A stretch of 64,000 nucleotides of DNA from Haloferax massiliensis (lineage in GTDB: Archaea > Halobacteriota > Halobacteria > Halobacteriales > Haloferacaceae). The notes beneath the pieces are model-generated. The model saw nothing but the letters and a program-made list of their open reading frames with translations, was not told the origin of the DNA and made no database searches. The stretch spans positions 205,294-269,293 of the forward strand of contig NZ_CSTE01000005.1 of the NCBI RefSeq assembly GCF_001368915.1, in the 5' to 3' direction. Shown here piece by piece: positions 17,625 through 26,688 of the stretch; within the stretch, counting starts at the first letter, position 1, and each line of letters opens with the position of its first letter. The position numbers were made by a program, and so were the translations under genes.

Positions 17625-18935
17625 ATGAATCTGTCACGGCGTTCATATCTTGGACTGAGCGCCGCCGTGCTCAGCGGGTGCGTCGCGAGGGGCGGGGAAC
17701 CGGCCGGCGCGACCGAGCCGACCGCGACGAGCGAGCCGCCGACGCCGGCGCCGACTCCGACCCCGCGATTCAGCTACGACGACCCCAGCGTCGACGCGGC
17801 GGGCGACCCGCTGGCGGTCGCGTTCAACAGCCGAGAGCGGTTCAGAGACGTGGGATGGCTCGTCGACGACTTCGAAGACGAGCGCCTCTGGGGGACGTTC
17901 GCGGGACGCTACGCCGTCGAAGAAGACGTCGTCTACTGCGGGTCGCAGTCGCTCCGCCTCGACGCGACGCCCGCCGACGAACGGGTGTGGATTTACCGGA
18001 CGTTCGACGGCGGCATCGACCTCTCCGATGCGGACCTCTCGCTGGCCGTCAATCTCGTAACGCCCGACACCGAGGGCATCACGGTTCGCCTCGCCGCGCC
18101 CGACTACGACAACACGCTGCTTCTCGGCCGCCACGTCTGGGCGGCCGGCTGGCAGCGCCTCGACCTCGGGCCGCGGCGCGTCACCGGGTCGCCGGACCTG
18201 TCCAACGTCACCGAGATAAGCATCCAGCTGTACACCGGCGGCGGCACGACGGCGCGGTTCTACGTCGACTCCCTCCGGGCCAAACCGCGCGCCGACGCGG
18301 GCAAGGTGATGATTACGTTCGACGACAACACCCGGAGCCAGTACGACACGGCGTATCCGATACTGGAGTCGCACGGCTTCCCCGGCGTCGTCGGCGTCAT
18401 CCCGTGGACCGTGGGGTCGAGCCACCGCATCCCGCGGTCGGGGATGGACGAGATGGTCGACTCCGGCTGGGACATGGTGAGTCACCCCCAGCGGTCGGAC
18501 TCGTTCCGCGACCTCTCGCCGGCGGACCAGCGCGCGAGCATCAGGGAGTCGAAGGCGTGGCTCGTCGAAAACGGGTTCGAACGCGGGGCCGACTTCATCA
18601 TCTGGCCGTACGGCCGGTACGACGAGTCGGCGCTCGACGCCGCGAGCGACTACCACTACCTCGGGTTCGTGACGGTCGGGGGGCCGACAGGTCCGGTGTC
18701 CGACCCGCAAATCGTCGGCCGAACCGACGGCGACGACGTGAAGAAGGCGAAGCAGGCGCTCGATTTCGCCGCGCAGTACAACCAGCTCGCGGTGCTCATG
18801 TACCACGACGTGACCGGGAAGGGGCGCTCCATCAGCCCGGCGGCGTTCGCCGAGACGATGGACTACGTGGACGAACTCGGGTTGGACGTGGTCACGGCGT
18901 CGAGCTACTGGGACTCGATTCGAGATTCCGTCTGA
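17625..18935 (+). CDS. polysaccharide deacetylase-family lipoprotein
   Basis: 436 residues. The start at 17625 places a Tat signal and lipobox at the N-terminus (LSRRSYLGLSAAVLSGC); a GTG at 17607 is less likely. Residues about 55-215 form a beta-sandwich-like module (DDFEDERLWGTFAGRY, IYRTFDGGIDLSDADLSLAV) typical of carbohydrate-binding domains. Residues about 220-430 are a NodB-type deacetylase domain with MITFDD, MVSHPQ and MYHDV at the metal-site positions. It would remove acetyl groups from N-acetyl sugars of an extracellular polymer. Located in the glycan island. Confidence 0.85.
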   Translation: MNLSRRSYLGLSAAVLSGCVARGGEPAGATEPTATSEPPTPAPTPTPRFSYDDPSVDAAGDPLAVAFNSRERFRDVGWLVDDFEDERLWGTFAGRYAVEEDVVYCGSQSLRLDATPADERVWIYRTFDGGIDLSDADLSLAVNLVTPDTEGITVRLAAPDYDNTLLLGRHVWAAGWQRLDLGPRRVTGSPDLSNVTEISIQLYTGGGTTARFYVDSLRAKPRADAGKVMITFDDNTRSQYDTAYPILESHGFPGVVGVIPWTVGSSHRIPRSGMDEMVDSGWDMVSHPQRSDSFRDLSPADQRASIRESKAWLVENGFERGADFIIWPYGRYDESALDAASDYHYLGFVTVGGPTGPVSDPQIVGRTDGDDVKKAKQALDFAAQYNQLAVLMYHDVTGKGRSISPAAFAETMDYVDELGLDVVTASSYWDSIRDSV

Positions 18936-19181
18936 GGCGGCGACTCCCTCGGGACGGAAACGCGGTCGCACAGAAACGCGGTCGGCACGCCGACCCGAGC
19001 GCGCCGATATGCTGATTTTCCGGACAGTCGTTCCGAACGTGATTCGGAGTCTGTCAGTCACGTTTCTGAGAACGTTAGACACCCGTTCTAACCGTCAGAA
19101 ACGCCTGAAATTCGTGTTTTCGTACGTGTTGCTGACGACTAACAAAGACCCGAACGGCCCAATCAGCGGGTCGAAGTATCA
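18936..19181. other. intergenic region upstream of the GT2 gene
   Basis: A/T-richer than the neighbours and without a gene. It holds the promoter-like element at 19139-19151. The frame open from 19009 into the glycosyltransferase lacks any protein character before 19291. Confidence 0.5.
19139..19151 (+). promoter_or_regulatory. TAACAAA-type element upstream of GT2
   Basis: CTAACAAAGACCC, a member of the shared island element, 43 bases before the ATG of a short open frame (19182) that leads into the GT2 gene. Confidence 0.5.
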
Positions 19182-19304
19182 ATGTTCCTACGCACTCTCC
19201 GACTCGATTCGTCGCCGCCGGGAGCGCCGTCTCACGGCGGCGGACCGGCCGGCGCTCGGCGGGCAACACAGGGGTCGCACGCGAGGGGCGATGTATCGCG
19301 GTAA
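19182..19304 (+). CDS. candidate short leader frame overlapping the GT2 start
   Basis: 40 codons starting MFLRTLRLDSS and ending 14 bases inside the GT2 gene. Arg/Gly/Pro-rich with no family. The position of its ATG relative to the promoter element suggests a leaderless start; the role would be to deliver ribosomes to the GT2 start. Confidence 0.3.
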   Translation: MFLRTLRLDSSPPGAPSHGGGPAGARRATQGSHARGDVSR

Positions 19305-20427
19305 CGCCGTGGGCGTCGTCGTGCCCGCGTACGACGAGGCGCGGTTCGTCGGCGGCGTCATCGACACGCTCCCCGCGTTCGTCGACCGCGCGTACGTCGT
19401 CGACGACTGCTCGACAGACGGGACGTGGGAGGTGATTCGACGGCACGCCGCGCGCGCGAACAAGCGAGTGGCCGCGCCCGTCGTCGCCGCGGCCGACGGC
19501 GGCGCGTCGCTCGACAGGCGCGTCGTTCCGATTCGACACCCGGTCAACCGCGGGCGCGGCGCGGCCGTCAAGACCGGCTACGAGCGCGCGCTCGAAGACG
19601 GGATGGACGTCGTCGTCGTGATGGACGGCGACGGCCAGATGGACCCGGACATCATGCCCGCCATCATCGACCCCGTCGTCGGCGGAGACGCCGACTACGC
19701 CGTCGGCGACCGACTCGCCGCGCGGGACACCCGCCGGGGGATGCCGCCGTGGCGGCTGTTCGGCAACCTCCTGTTGTCGGGCCTGACGCGCATCGCCAGC
19801 GGCTACTGGCACATCCGCGACCCGCAGAACGGCTACACGGCCGTCTCGGCGGACGCGCTCGCGGAGCTCGACTTCGACCGGCTGTACGACCAGTACGGCT
19901 TCCTGAACGACCTGCTCGTGAACCTGAACGTCGCCGAAAAGCGGGTGGCGACCGTGCCGATGCGCGCGCGCTACGGCGACGAAGAAAGCGGCATCAGGTA
20001 CTCGACGTTCGTCCCCGGGCTGTCGTTCCTCCTGCTCAGGGACTTCCTCTGGCGGCTCCGCGTGCGGTACCTCGGCGGCGGCGTCCATCCGGTGGCCGTC
20101 CTCTACGCGCTCGGCGTCGTGGGCCTCCTCGCCGGCGCGTTCCGGTTGGTCGGTGGGGTCGCGTCGAGGAACCGCGCGAATCGGCGGTCGTTCGCCGGGT
20201 CCCTCGCTTCGGCCCTCATCGGGGTCGGGTCGCTCGGGGGCGCGATGCTCCTCGACAGCCGCGAGAACGAACGGTTACGGGTCGCGGCGGAGCCGTCGGC
20301 GGCGTTCGAGCGGGGCGCACGGACCGACCCGCGGCCGGCTCGCGGCGGCGGCGGTGTCGACGAGAACGACGAGAGAGAAGAACGCGCCTCCGACGGAATC
20401 ACAGAGCGCGAGATAACCGGGAGTTAG
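19291..20427 (+). CDS. GT2-family glycosyltransferase with C-terminal membrane helices
   Basis: 378 residues from the ATG at 19291. GT-A fold: VGVVVPAYDEARFVGGVI, VVDDCSTDGTWEVI, and the metal-binding VVVMDGDGQMDPD near 111. The acceptor region is QNGYTAVSADALAELDF. Two hydrophobic helices at about 270-310 (HPVAVLYALGVVGLLAGAF) are followed by a charged tail. The pattern is that of dolichol-phosphate hexose synthase-like and AglD-type enzymes, which load a sugar on a lipid carrier or extend a lipid-linked glycan. Sugar specificity cannot be read. Together with the flippase and multispanning protein downstream it supports a lipid-linked assembly route. Confidence 0.85.
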   Translation: MYRGNAVGVVVPAYDEARFVGGVIDTLPAFVDRAYVVDDCSTDGTWEVIRRHAARANKRVAAPVVAAADGGASLDRRVVPIRHPVNRGRGAAVKTGYERALEDGMDVVVVMDGDGQMDPDIMPAIIDPVVGGDADYAVGDRLAARDTRRGMPPWRLFGNLLLSGLTRIASGYWHIRDPQNGYTAVSADALAELDFDRLYDQYGFLNDLLVNLNVAEKRVATVPMRARYGDEESGIRYSTFVPGLSFLLLRDFLWRLRVRYLGGGVHPVAVLYALGVVGLLAGAFRLVGGVASRNRANRRSFAGSLASALIGVGSLGGAMLLDSRENERLRVAAEPSAAFERGARTDPRPARGGGGVDENDEREERASDGITEREITGS

Positions 20428-20465
20428 TCACCTCGTACCCGCGAAAACGGGGGTGTGAGGCGCTC

Positions 20466-20478
20466 AATAACAACACCC
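20466..20478 (+). promoter_or_regulatory. AATAACAAC-type promoter element of the DUF1616 gene
   Basis: AATAACAACACCC, 35 bases before the ATG at 20501; same spacing as at 28526 (minus) and 28745. Confidence 0.55.
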
Positions 20479-20500
20479 TAGACGCGTCATCTATCCAGTA

Positions 20501-21547
20501 ATGGGGTCCACATCACACAGCAACGGGCGGTTGAATCGGGCACTCGGCGAACTCTCGCTTGACGTGCCCCTCGCGCTGTTCGTCGTCGTTTCGAGTAGTC
20601 TCGTCGCGGTTCTCGACGTGGTTCCGATCGCCCAAGCCCTCGTCGGACTCCCCGTACTGCTGTTTCTGCCCGGCTACGCGCTGTTGCTCGCGCTGTTCCC
20701 CGCAGGGTCGGCGGGCGCGACCGCCGAGGGCCCGTCGTTCGGTCGGTTCGAGTGGCAACCCGACCTCGGCCTCGGAGAGCGTTTCGCGCTCGCCTTCGGG
20801 ATGAGCGTCGCGCTGCTGCCGGTCGTCGGACTGGCGCTCCTCTGGACCGGCGTCGGTCTGGACGCCGCGCCCGTCATCGCCGCGCTGTCGGCGGTCGTCG
20901 TCGTCGGCCTCGCCGTCGGCGAAGTCCGGCGGCGACGACTCCCCGAGGCGGAGCGGTTCCACGTTCCGATTCGGCGCTGGTGGGCCGACGTGGTCCGGTC
21001 GTTCGACCGGCCCTCGCGGGTCGGTTCGCTTCTGAACGTCGCGCTCGCCGCCGCCGTCCTCTTGGCCGTCGCGAGCCTGAGCTACGCGCTCGTCGCGCCG
21101 GGAACGGGCGAGTCGTATTCGAGCCTGTCGCTTCTCACGCAGGACGCCGGCGGCGAGTTCGTCGCCGCCGACTACCCCGAGGCGCTGACGGTCGGCGAAC
21201 AGACCGCCCTGTTCGTCTCCGTCGAAAACGTCGAGGGGGAGGCGACGAGCTACACGCTCGTGGCCGAACTCCAGCGCGTCGAGCGGGCGAACGGCGAGAC
21301 GACGGTCGTCGAACGACAGGCGCTCGGCTCGCGGACGGAGACCGTCGCAGACGGCGAGACGTGGCGGACCCGCCACGGCTTCGCCCCGACGCTGACCGGC
21401 GAGGACCTCCGGCTCACGTACTACCTGTACGAGGGCGACGCGCCGTCGGAGCCGAGCACCGACACGGCGTACCGCTCGGCGTACGTCTGGGTCACCGTGA
21501 CCGAGGAGCCGACCGACGGCGCGGACGCCGGCGACGACGCGGCGTAA
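20501..21547 (+). CDS. DUF1616 membrane protein
   Basis: 348 residues. Four membrane segments in the first 200 residues (ALFVVVSSSLVAVLDVVPI, ALVGLPVLLFLPGYALLLALF, a third at about 90-115 and one near 180-200), with the family-typical LPGYALLLALFP. An extracellular beta-sandwich domain of about 140 residues follows (TVGEQTALFVSVENVEGEATSYTLVAELQ). DUF1616 proteins are common in archaeal surface-polysaccharide clusters, but no reaction is known. A carrier or envelope-scaffold role for the glycan machinery is inferred. Confidence 0.85.
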   Translation: MGSTSHSNGRLNRALGELSLDVPLALFVVVSSSLVAVLDVVPIAQALVGLPVLLFLPGYALLLALFPAGSAGATAEGPSFGRFEWQPDLGLGERFALAFGMSVALLPVVGLALLWTGVGLDAAPVIAALSAVVVVGLAVGEVRRRRLPEAERFHVPIRRWWADVVRSFDRPSRVGSLLNVALAAAVLLAVASLSYALVAPGTGESYSSLSLLTQDAGGEFVAADYPEALTVGEQTALFVSVENVEGEATSYTLVAELQRVERANGETTVVERQALGSRTETVADGETWRTRHGFAPTLTGEDLRLTYYLYEGDAPSEPSTDTAYRSAYVWVTVTEEPTDGADAGDDAA

Positions 21548-21736
21548 CTCGGGGGCACGCGGGCGTCGCTTCGTCGCTGAGTGCTCCGTCACGAAGTGTG
21601 GCGGTCGCTCGGCTGTCGGGTGGAAAACGAAAAAACCGCGTCGAAATGCGAACGTGGGTGCCTCTGTCGTCTGCGGCGTCACCGCGCGGGCGGCGCGCCG
21701 CGTGCTGTGCTGTCGTGTCGTTTTTCCGCCGTCGCC

Positions 21737-24478
21737 TCAGCCGTCGTTGTCCTCGAACGTCAGCGCCGCGTCGCCGGTCAGGTTCATCTTCGTGATGTCG
21801 CCCGAGAACCGGAAGGCGTCGACGTCGTCGGTGACCGAACCCTTCGCCTTGCCGCTGGTGACGCTGTCGGCGCTCTCGGTCGGCCCGACGAGCGGGTCGT
21901 TCAGGATGTCGCCGGAGACCATGAAGTCGTACGTCGTCTCCGAGCCGTCGCCCTCGACGACGAGGGTGTTCGGCAGGGAGAACACGGCGGGGTCGACCCG
22001 CGTGCCGTTGACGTAGACCTCGGCCTCGCCCTGGAGGAACGACAGCGACGTGATCGTACCCGTGAAGGCGTACACGTCCTCGACGCCCTCGGTGGTCACC
22101 CAGCCCGCCGCGGAGCTTTCGGACACGTCGTCCCACTCCTCGATGGTGTCGTCCGAGGCTTCGAGCGTACCGCTGACGGCGACTTCGTACTGCGTCTCGA
22201 CGCCGGTACCGACGAGGCGCAGTTCGTTCTGGCTGTCGGTGGAGTCGTCGGTCGAATCGGTCGTGGAGTCAGTCGCGGCATCGGTGACCGTGCTCTCGGT
22301 CACCTGCTCGCCGTCGACGTAAATCTCGGCCTCGCCCTCGACGAAGCCGAAGGAGGTGACGCTCCCCGCGAAGTTGAACACGTCCTCGACGCCCTCGGTC
22401 GTGATCCAGCCCGCCGCGGAGGTGCCGTCGATGGTGTCCCACGACTCGATGGTGTCACCCGAGGCTTCGAGCGCGTCGCTGACGGTGAACTCGTACTGCG
22501 TCTGGGTACCCGTGCCGACGAGGCGCAGTTCGTGCGAGAGGTCGGGAGAGTCGGTCGTCGAGTCCGTCGAGCCGTCCGTGCTCGAATCGGTCGTCGCGTC
22601 CGTGACCGCGCTCTCGGACACCTGCTCGCCGTTGACGTAAACCTCGGACTCGCCTTCGAGGAACGAGAACGAGTCGACGTCGCCGGAGAACGTGTACGCG
22701 TCCTCGACGCCCTCGGTCGTAATCCAGCCGGTCGCGGTGCCGCTTTCGATGTCGTCCCACTCCTCGATGGTTCCGTCCGACGCCTGCAGCGAGTCCGTCA
22801 CCGTGAACTCGTACTGCGTCGTCGTGCCCGTGCCGACGAGGCGAATCTCGTTCGGGAGGTCTTCGGTCGTCGAGTCCGTCGCGGAGTCGGTCGTCGAGTC
22901 CGTCGTGGAGTCTGTCGTCGAATCCGTCGTGGAGTCGGTCGTCGAGTCCGTCGTGGAGTCTGTCGTCGAGTCCGTCGTCGACGAGTCGCCGCCCGTGCTG
23001 CTGTCGGCGCTCGGAAGCGGACAGGAGTCGCCGCTCGTGATGTTGCTCGTGTCCACGTCGGCCCCGCTGAACACCGTCGCCTGCCCGGAGACGTTGATGT
23101 TCGAGTCCACAATCTCACAGCTCGTGGCGTCGTTGACGAGGACGCCGTCCACGTCGCCGTTCGGGAAGTGGATACAGCTGTTCTGGACGGTCGAGCCGTT
23201 GCGGTCGTTGTCGATGCAGACCGCCGCGCCGGACGGCTGGGACCGCGCGCTGCCCGTGATGGAGACGTTTTCGAGGTTCACGCCCCACGGCTTGTCCGCG
23301 GTGTCGGTGTCGACGGAGTCGGCGTGAATCGTCTGGACCGACGTGTCGTTCTGGATGCGGCAGTTGCGCAGGGTGAAGCCGCCGTGGCCGCCCCACGTCG
23401 GCGACGAGACGATACCGCGCGAGGTGGGACAGGACTTGAAGATGAAGTCGCAGTCCTCGATGAGGACGCCCGCGTACCCGTTGCCGGTGGAGTCGATGCG
23501 GAGACCCTCGGGACTGTCGAGGCTGTCGCCGTCGTGGGCGTGCTCGTTGAGGTTGTCCGCGTCCATGATGACGGTCGCGCCCTTGATCCACGAGGTCTTT
23601 TCGGGGTGGTCGCCCGCGGAGATGCGCATGTTCGTGTTGTCGTTGTTCTTGAACAGCCCGCCCTCGACGCGGAGGACGCCGCGGGTGTGGGTCGCGCGGA
23701 ACGACGACGAGCCGCGCTGTTCGATGTGGCAGTCGACGAGGCGAATCTCGCCGACGGAGCCGCCCTGCACGCGGATGCCCGCGACGCCGTCGGGGTAGCC
23801 CGGAAGCTCGGCACCCTCGCGCATGTAGACGCGACGGGCGACGTTGACGCCGTCGACGGACGAACAGTCGTACGCGAGGAGCTGGCGGCGAGCGTCGTTG
23901 TCGGTGGGGGTGCGGCCGAGCCACTCGACGTCCTCGATGAGGCCGCCGTCGTCGTTTATCATCCAGATGTCCGCCGTGGTGGTGGCGTCGTCGGTCTGCT
24001 GGATGGAGAAGTTCTTCAGGACGTGGTGGTCCCCGCTGGTGATTTCGAGGAACCGGTACTTCTCGCCGTTGTTGCCCGACGGGAAGACGAACTGCACGTC
24101 CTTGTGAGAGCTTCCGGTGCCGACCATCCCGAAGCGGGACACGTCGTCGTTCCAGTACTGCGTCTCGGTGGCGAGATACTCACCCGGAGGGAATTCGATG
24201 AGCGTCCCGCTTTCGTACGCGGAATCGAGTTGGTTGTCTATCGGTTCGTTTCCGTTGGGGTCCATTCCAAGGTCGTCCACCGCGTTGACGACGCGGTCCC
24301 ATTGGATACCGAAGCGCTCCTCTGGTCCAGACGCAGCCGACGCGACGCCGGCAGAGAGGGCAGTCGATGCGGCCATCGCACCGAGTTTGAGGTAGTTCCG
24401 CCTGTTGAGTTGCGATTCGAGGATGGAGTCTGAATCCGCCGCAGATTCGTCGTCGTCTCCATCGGTTAGTCGTGCCAT
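21737..24478 (-). CDS. large Tat-exported beta-helix protein with tandem C-terminal domains
   Basis: 913 residues. A twin-arginine signal lies at about 25-50 (NRRNYLKLGAMAAS, cleaved near ASA). Residues about 55-485 form a right-handed parallel beta-helix nearly identical in many turns to the protein at 15784-17271. A linker of repeated S-T-T-D units (about 495-540) follows. Then come three related domains of about 100 residues starting ELRLVGTG or EIRLVGTG (about 540, 648, 749) and a fourth diverged one from 835 (NTLVVEGDGSETTYDFMVSGD). The C-terminal domains look like surface-attachment or sugar-binding modules. It is secreted and presumably acts on or organises the surface polysaccharide. 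Confidence 0.85.
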   Translation of the reverse strand: MARLTDGDDDESAADSDSILESQLNRRNYLKLGAMAASTALSAGVASAASGPEERFGIQWDRVVNAVDDLGMDPNGNEPIDNQLDSAYESGTLIEFPPGEYLATETQYWNDDVSRFGMVGTGSSHKDVQFVFPSGNNGEKYRFLEITSGDHHVLKNFSIQQTDDATTTADIWMINDDGGLIEDVEWLGRTPTDNDARRQLLAYDCSSVDGVNVARRVYMREGAELPGYPDGVAGIRVQGGSVGEIRLVDCHIEQRGSSSFRATHTRGVLRVEGGLFKNNDNTNMRISAGDHPEKTSWIKGATVIMDADNLNEHAHDGDSLDSPEGLRIDSTGNGYAGVLIEDCDFIFKSCPTSRGIVSSPTWGGHGGFTLRNCRIQNDTSVQTIHADSVDTDTADKPWGVNLENVSITGSARSQPSGAAVCIDNDRNGSTVQNSCIHFPNGDVDGVLVNDATSCEIVDSNINVSGQATVFSGADVDTSNITSGDSCPLPSADSSTGGDSSTTDSTTDSTTDSTTDSTTDSTTDSTTDSTTDSATDSTTEDLPNEIRLVGTGTTTQYEFTVTDSLQASDGTIEEWDDIESGTATGWITTEGVEDAYTFSGDVDSFSFLEGESEVYVNGEQVSESAVTDATTDSSTDGSTDSTTDSPDLSHELRLVGTGTQTQYEFTVSDALEASGDTIESWDTIDGTSAAGWITTEGVEDVFNFAGSVTSFGFVEGEAEIYVDGEQVTESTVTDAATDSTTDSTDDSTDSQNELRLVGTGVETQYEVAVSGTLEASDDTIEEWDDVSESSAAGWVTTEGVEDVYAFTGTITSLSFLQGEAEVYVNGTRVDPAVFSLPNTLVVEGDGSETTYDFMVSGDILNDPLVGPTESADSVTSGKAKGSVTDDVDAFRFSGDITKMNLTGDAALTFEDNDG
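22867..22985 (-). repeat. short-unit repeat encoding a Ser/Thr/Asp linker
   Basis: About ten 12-base units encoding S-T-T-D within the large beta-helix gene. It separates the beta-helix from the C-terminal domains, and Thr/Ser here are candidate O-glycosylation sites. Confidence 0.75.
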
Positions 24479-24941
24479 ACCCGAGGAAAGCCCTCGTTAA
24501 GGTGATAATCATTATTGCGAGGTATGACCGGGTTGGAGACGATTACTTACGGGATTACTTCGGATGGCGGCCAAATAAGTACCAGTTGCATTCCAAAGTC
24601 ACACCATAAATTCGGAATCGATAGTCTCAACTAAAATTGAACATACCTCGGTTCGACCCCACGAAACAACCGCTTAATCGGTTGTGTTCGAGAAAAATCG
24701 CAATCCGGGGGTCGAACCGTATTCGAGCCGTGAATCGGCGCTACCTCGCAGATAATCAACTGTGAACTGGTAATTAATCGCCCACCGAATCTTGCGAGGG
24801 CGTTCGTTTCACCGCACCCACATTTACTGACGAGGTTCTGATAGGTTTGATTCACCGTCGAGGTTCAGCTAGCAATGAGAGTCAGTCGAATCGACCCCTC
24901 GTCGGACCCGTCGGGGGCGGCCGAGCGCCGGCGTCACCGCG
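24479..24941. other. A/T-rich intergenic region
   Basis: 463 bases without a gene. It contains the nested inverted repeat at 24649-24719 and a 9-base inverted pair (CGAGGTATG at 24518-24526, CATACCTCG at 24642-24650). The GC content is clearly lower than that of the flanking genes. Confidence 0.6.
24649..24719. repeat. nested inverted repeat
   Basis: Outer 12-bp perfect arms CGGTTCGACCCC (24649-24660) and GGGGTCGAACCG (24708-24719) enclose an inner 7-bp hairpin ACAACCG-N6-CGGTTGT (24666-24685). It could be a structured RNA or a small mobile-element remnant. Confidence 0.6.
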
Positions 24942-26462
24942 TCACTTCGACATCACCGAGACGAGTTCCCGGAGGGTGTGTTTGACCCGCCAGTCGAAAA
25001 GCGTCATGAGCGACGCCGCGCTGAGGACGTAGGCGACGACGCCGACCGCGACGAGCAGTGCGAACTCGACGAGCGGCGACCCGACGCGGTTCTGCGCCGC
25101 GAGGACCGCCAGCGCCATCGCGCCGCTGGCCGCGACGGGGTACGAGAGTTCGCGGAGGAACCGCCGATAGGTCGTGCCGAGCGTCCGTTTCATCTCGCGC
25201 GCGTAGAGCGGGACCATCGGGAACGCGAGGATGCCCGTGACCGCGAGCGCCGTCCCCTCGATGCCGTAGGCGCTCGTCGCGGGAACGATGACGATGGCGA
25301 GCAGGGCGACCCTGAGGAAGCCGAGTTTGGTCTGGACGTCGGGGCGGCCGACGGCGCGCCAGACGGGATTGAACGTCGCGAAGAGCGTCCGGAAGAGCCC
25401 GTAGGCGACGAGAATCTGCATGGCGAGCACCATCGGGAGCCAGTCCTCGCCGAGGAACGCGCCGACGAATGCGGGCGCGACGAGGTAGATACCGACCGAC
25501 ATCGGCAGGGCGACGAAGGCGGTGAGCCGGAAGGTGCTGAAGAACGCCTCGCGGAGGGCGCGCTGGTCCTCCTGAAGCTTCGAGTACGTCGAGAACATCA
25601 CGCTGGAGACGACGACGGCGATTTCGGTCGCCGGCGCGTTGGAGATGCGGTAGGCGAGCTGGTAGTAGCCGAGCGAGGTCGCCGTCAGGAGCCAGCCGAC
25701 GACCGCGTCGTCGCCCTGTCCGTAGAGGAACTCGACGATGGACGACCCCGTGACCCACTTCCCGTAGCCGATGAGTTCGGCGGCGTACGCGCGGTTCAGC
25801 GCGGGGCGCGGACGGTACGGGTGCAGGAAGTAAGTCACGACCGACCTGACGCCGGCGTCGGCGAGGTAGCCGAAGACGAGCGCCCAGACCGTCGGGCTGA
25901 CCGCGGCGTAGCCGAGCGCGACCACGACGTAGGCGGTCGTCCCGCTGACCCGGTAGGCGAACTCCTTGTGGAACGCGAGGTCCTTCTTGAAGTAGACCAT
26001 CGCGGGGTTCCGCAGCGCGAGGAAAATCGGGACCAAGGCGATGGCGCGGATGAGGTCCCGCGCGGCCGGCTCGCCGAACAGCGAGGCGAGCGACGGGGCG
26101 GCGAGGTAGAGAACCGAACTCATCAGCAGGCCGCGGAGGAGTTCGAGCGTGAACGTCGTGTTCAGGTACTCGTCGACGTCGTCGTCGACGCGCTGGATGA
26201 GCGCGGCGTCGATGCCGAGGTTCGTCAGGCTCAGAAGCGCCGAGATGGTGAGCAGCGCGATGCCCATCAGCCCGATGGCCTCGGGGCCGAGCAGTCGCGC
26301 GAGGACGATGAACATCACGACCTTCAGCACCCGGTCGAGGACGTTCATCGCCGACACCCACATCCCGCTTTTCACCGTCCGCTCCGTGAGGTCGCCGCCG
26401 TCGTCGCCGGGGACGAACCGGCGGCGAATCGTCCGGACGACAGAGCGAATCTTATCTCTCAT
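24942..26462 (-). CDS. polysaccharide flippase (Wzx/MATE-like)
   Basis: 506 residues from the ATG at 26462; a GTG nine bases earlier is an alternative. About 14 membrane segments in the arrangement of the MOP exporter superfamily. The family opening is visible (SGMWVSAMNVLDRVLKVVMFIVLARLLGPEAIGLMGIALL). These proteins flip lipid-linked oligosaccharide to the outer face of the membrane, like AglR or Wzx. It lies among glycosyltransferase-type genes and is transcribed leftwards, as is the multispanning gene upstream. Confidence 0.9.
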   Translation of the reverse strand: MRDKIRSVVRTIRRRFVPGDDGGDLTERTVKSGMWVSAMNVLDRVLKVVMFIVLARLLGPEAIGLMGIALLTISALLSLTNLGIDAALIQRVDDDVDEYLNTTFTLELLRGLLMSSVLYLAAPSLASLFGEPAARDLIRAIALVPIFLALRNPAMVYFKKDLAFHKEFAYRVSGTTAYVVVALGYAAVSPTVWALVFGYLADAGVRSVVTYFLHPYRPRPALNRAYAAELIGYGKWVTGSSIVEFLYGQGDDAVVGWLLTATSLGYYQLAYRISNAPATEIAVVVSSVMFSTYSKLQEDQRALREAFFSTFRLTAFVALPMSVGIYLVAPAFVGAFLGEDWLPMVLAMQILVAYGLFRTLFATFNPVWRAVGRPDVQTKLGFLRVALLAIVIVPATSAYGIEGTALAVTGILAFPMVPLYAREMKRTLGTTYRRFLRELSYPVAASGAMALAVLAAQNRVGSPLVEFALLVAVGVVAYVLSAASLMTLFDWRVKHTLRELVSVMSK

Positions 26463-26535
26463 CGAAAGCACCTCTCGGGCCGCCGTCTCGGCGGCGACTC
26501 GGCGTATTCACGAACGGTAACACTCGGCTACACAT
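26452..26535 (-). CDS. candidate short leader frame overlapping the flippase start
   Basis: 27 codons starting MCSRVLPFVNT, ending 11 bases inside the flippase gene. A/T-rich AATAATTAA lies at 26551-26559, 24 bases before its ATG. No family; it may serve translational coupling. Confidence 0.25.
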   Translation of the reverse strand: MCSRVLPFVNTPSRRRDGGPRGAFDER

Positions 26536-26688
26536 CGGCTCAGGAGGCGATTAATTATTGACTCGCTACTGGTTCAGCGGGGAGCACGGCTCCCGCGGGC
26601 GCGGGAATTAGGCGCTCTTTGACGCCGGCGAGCGAGGGACACCGGCGAGTTCGAAGCCGACGCGAAACGAAACCCGGGTTCGGGGCGG

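Noticed and set aside
24649-24719. tRNA gene, because of GGTTCGA and matching arms
   Set aside because: No acceptor, D or anticodon arms can be drawn in tRNA geometry; it is only a nested palindrome.
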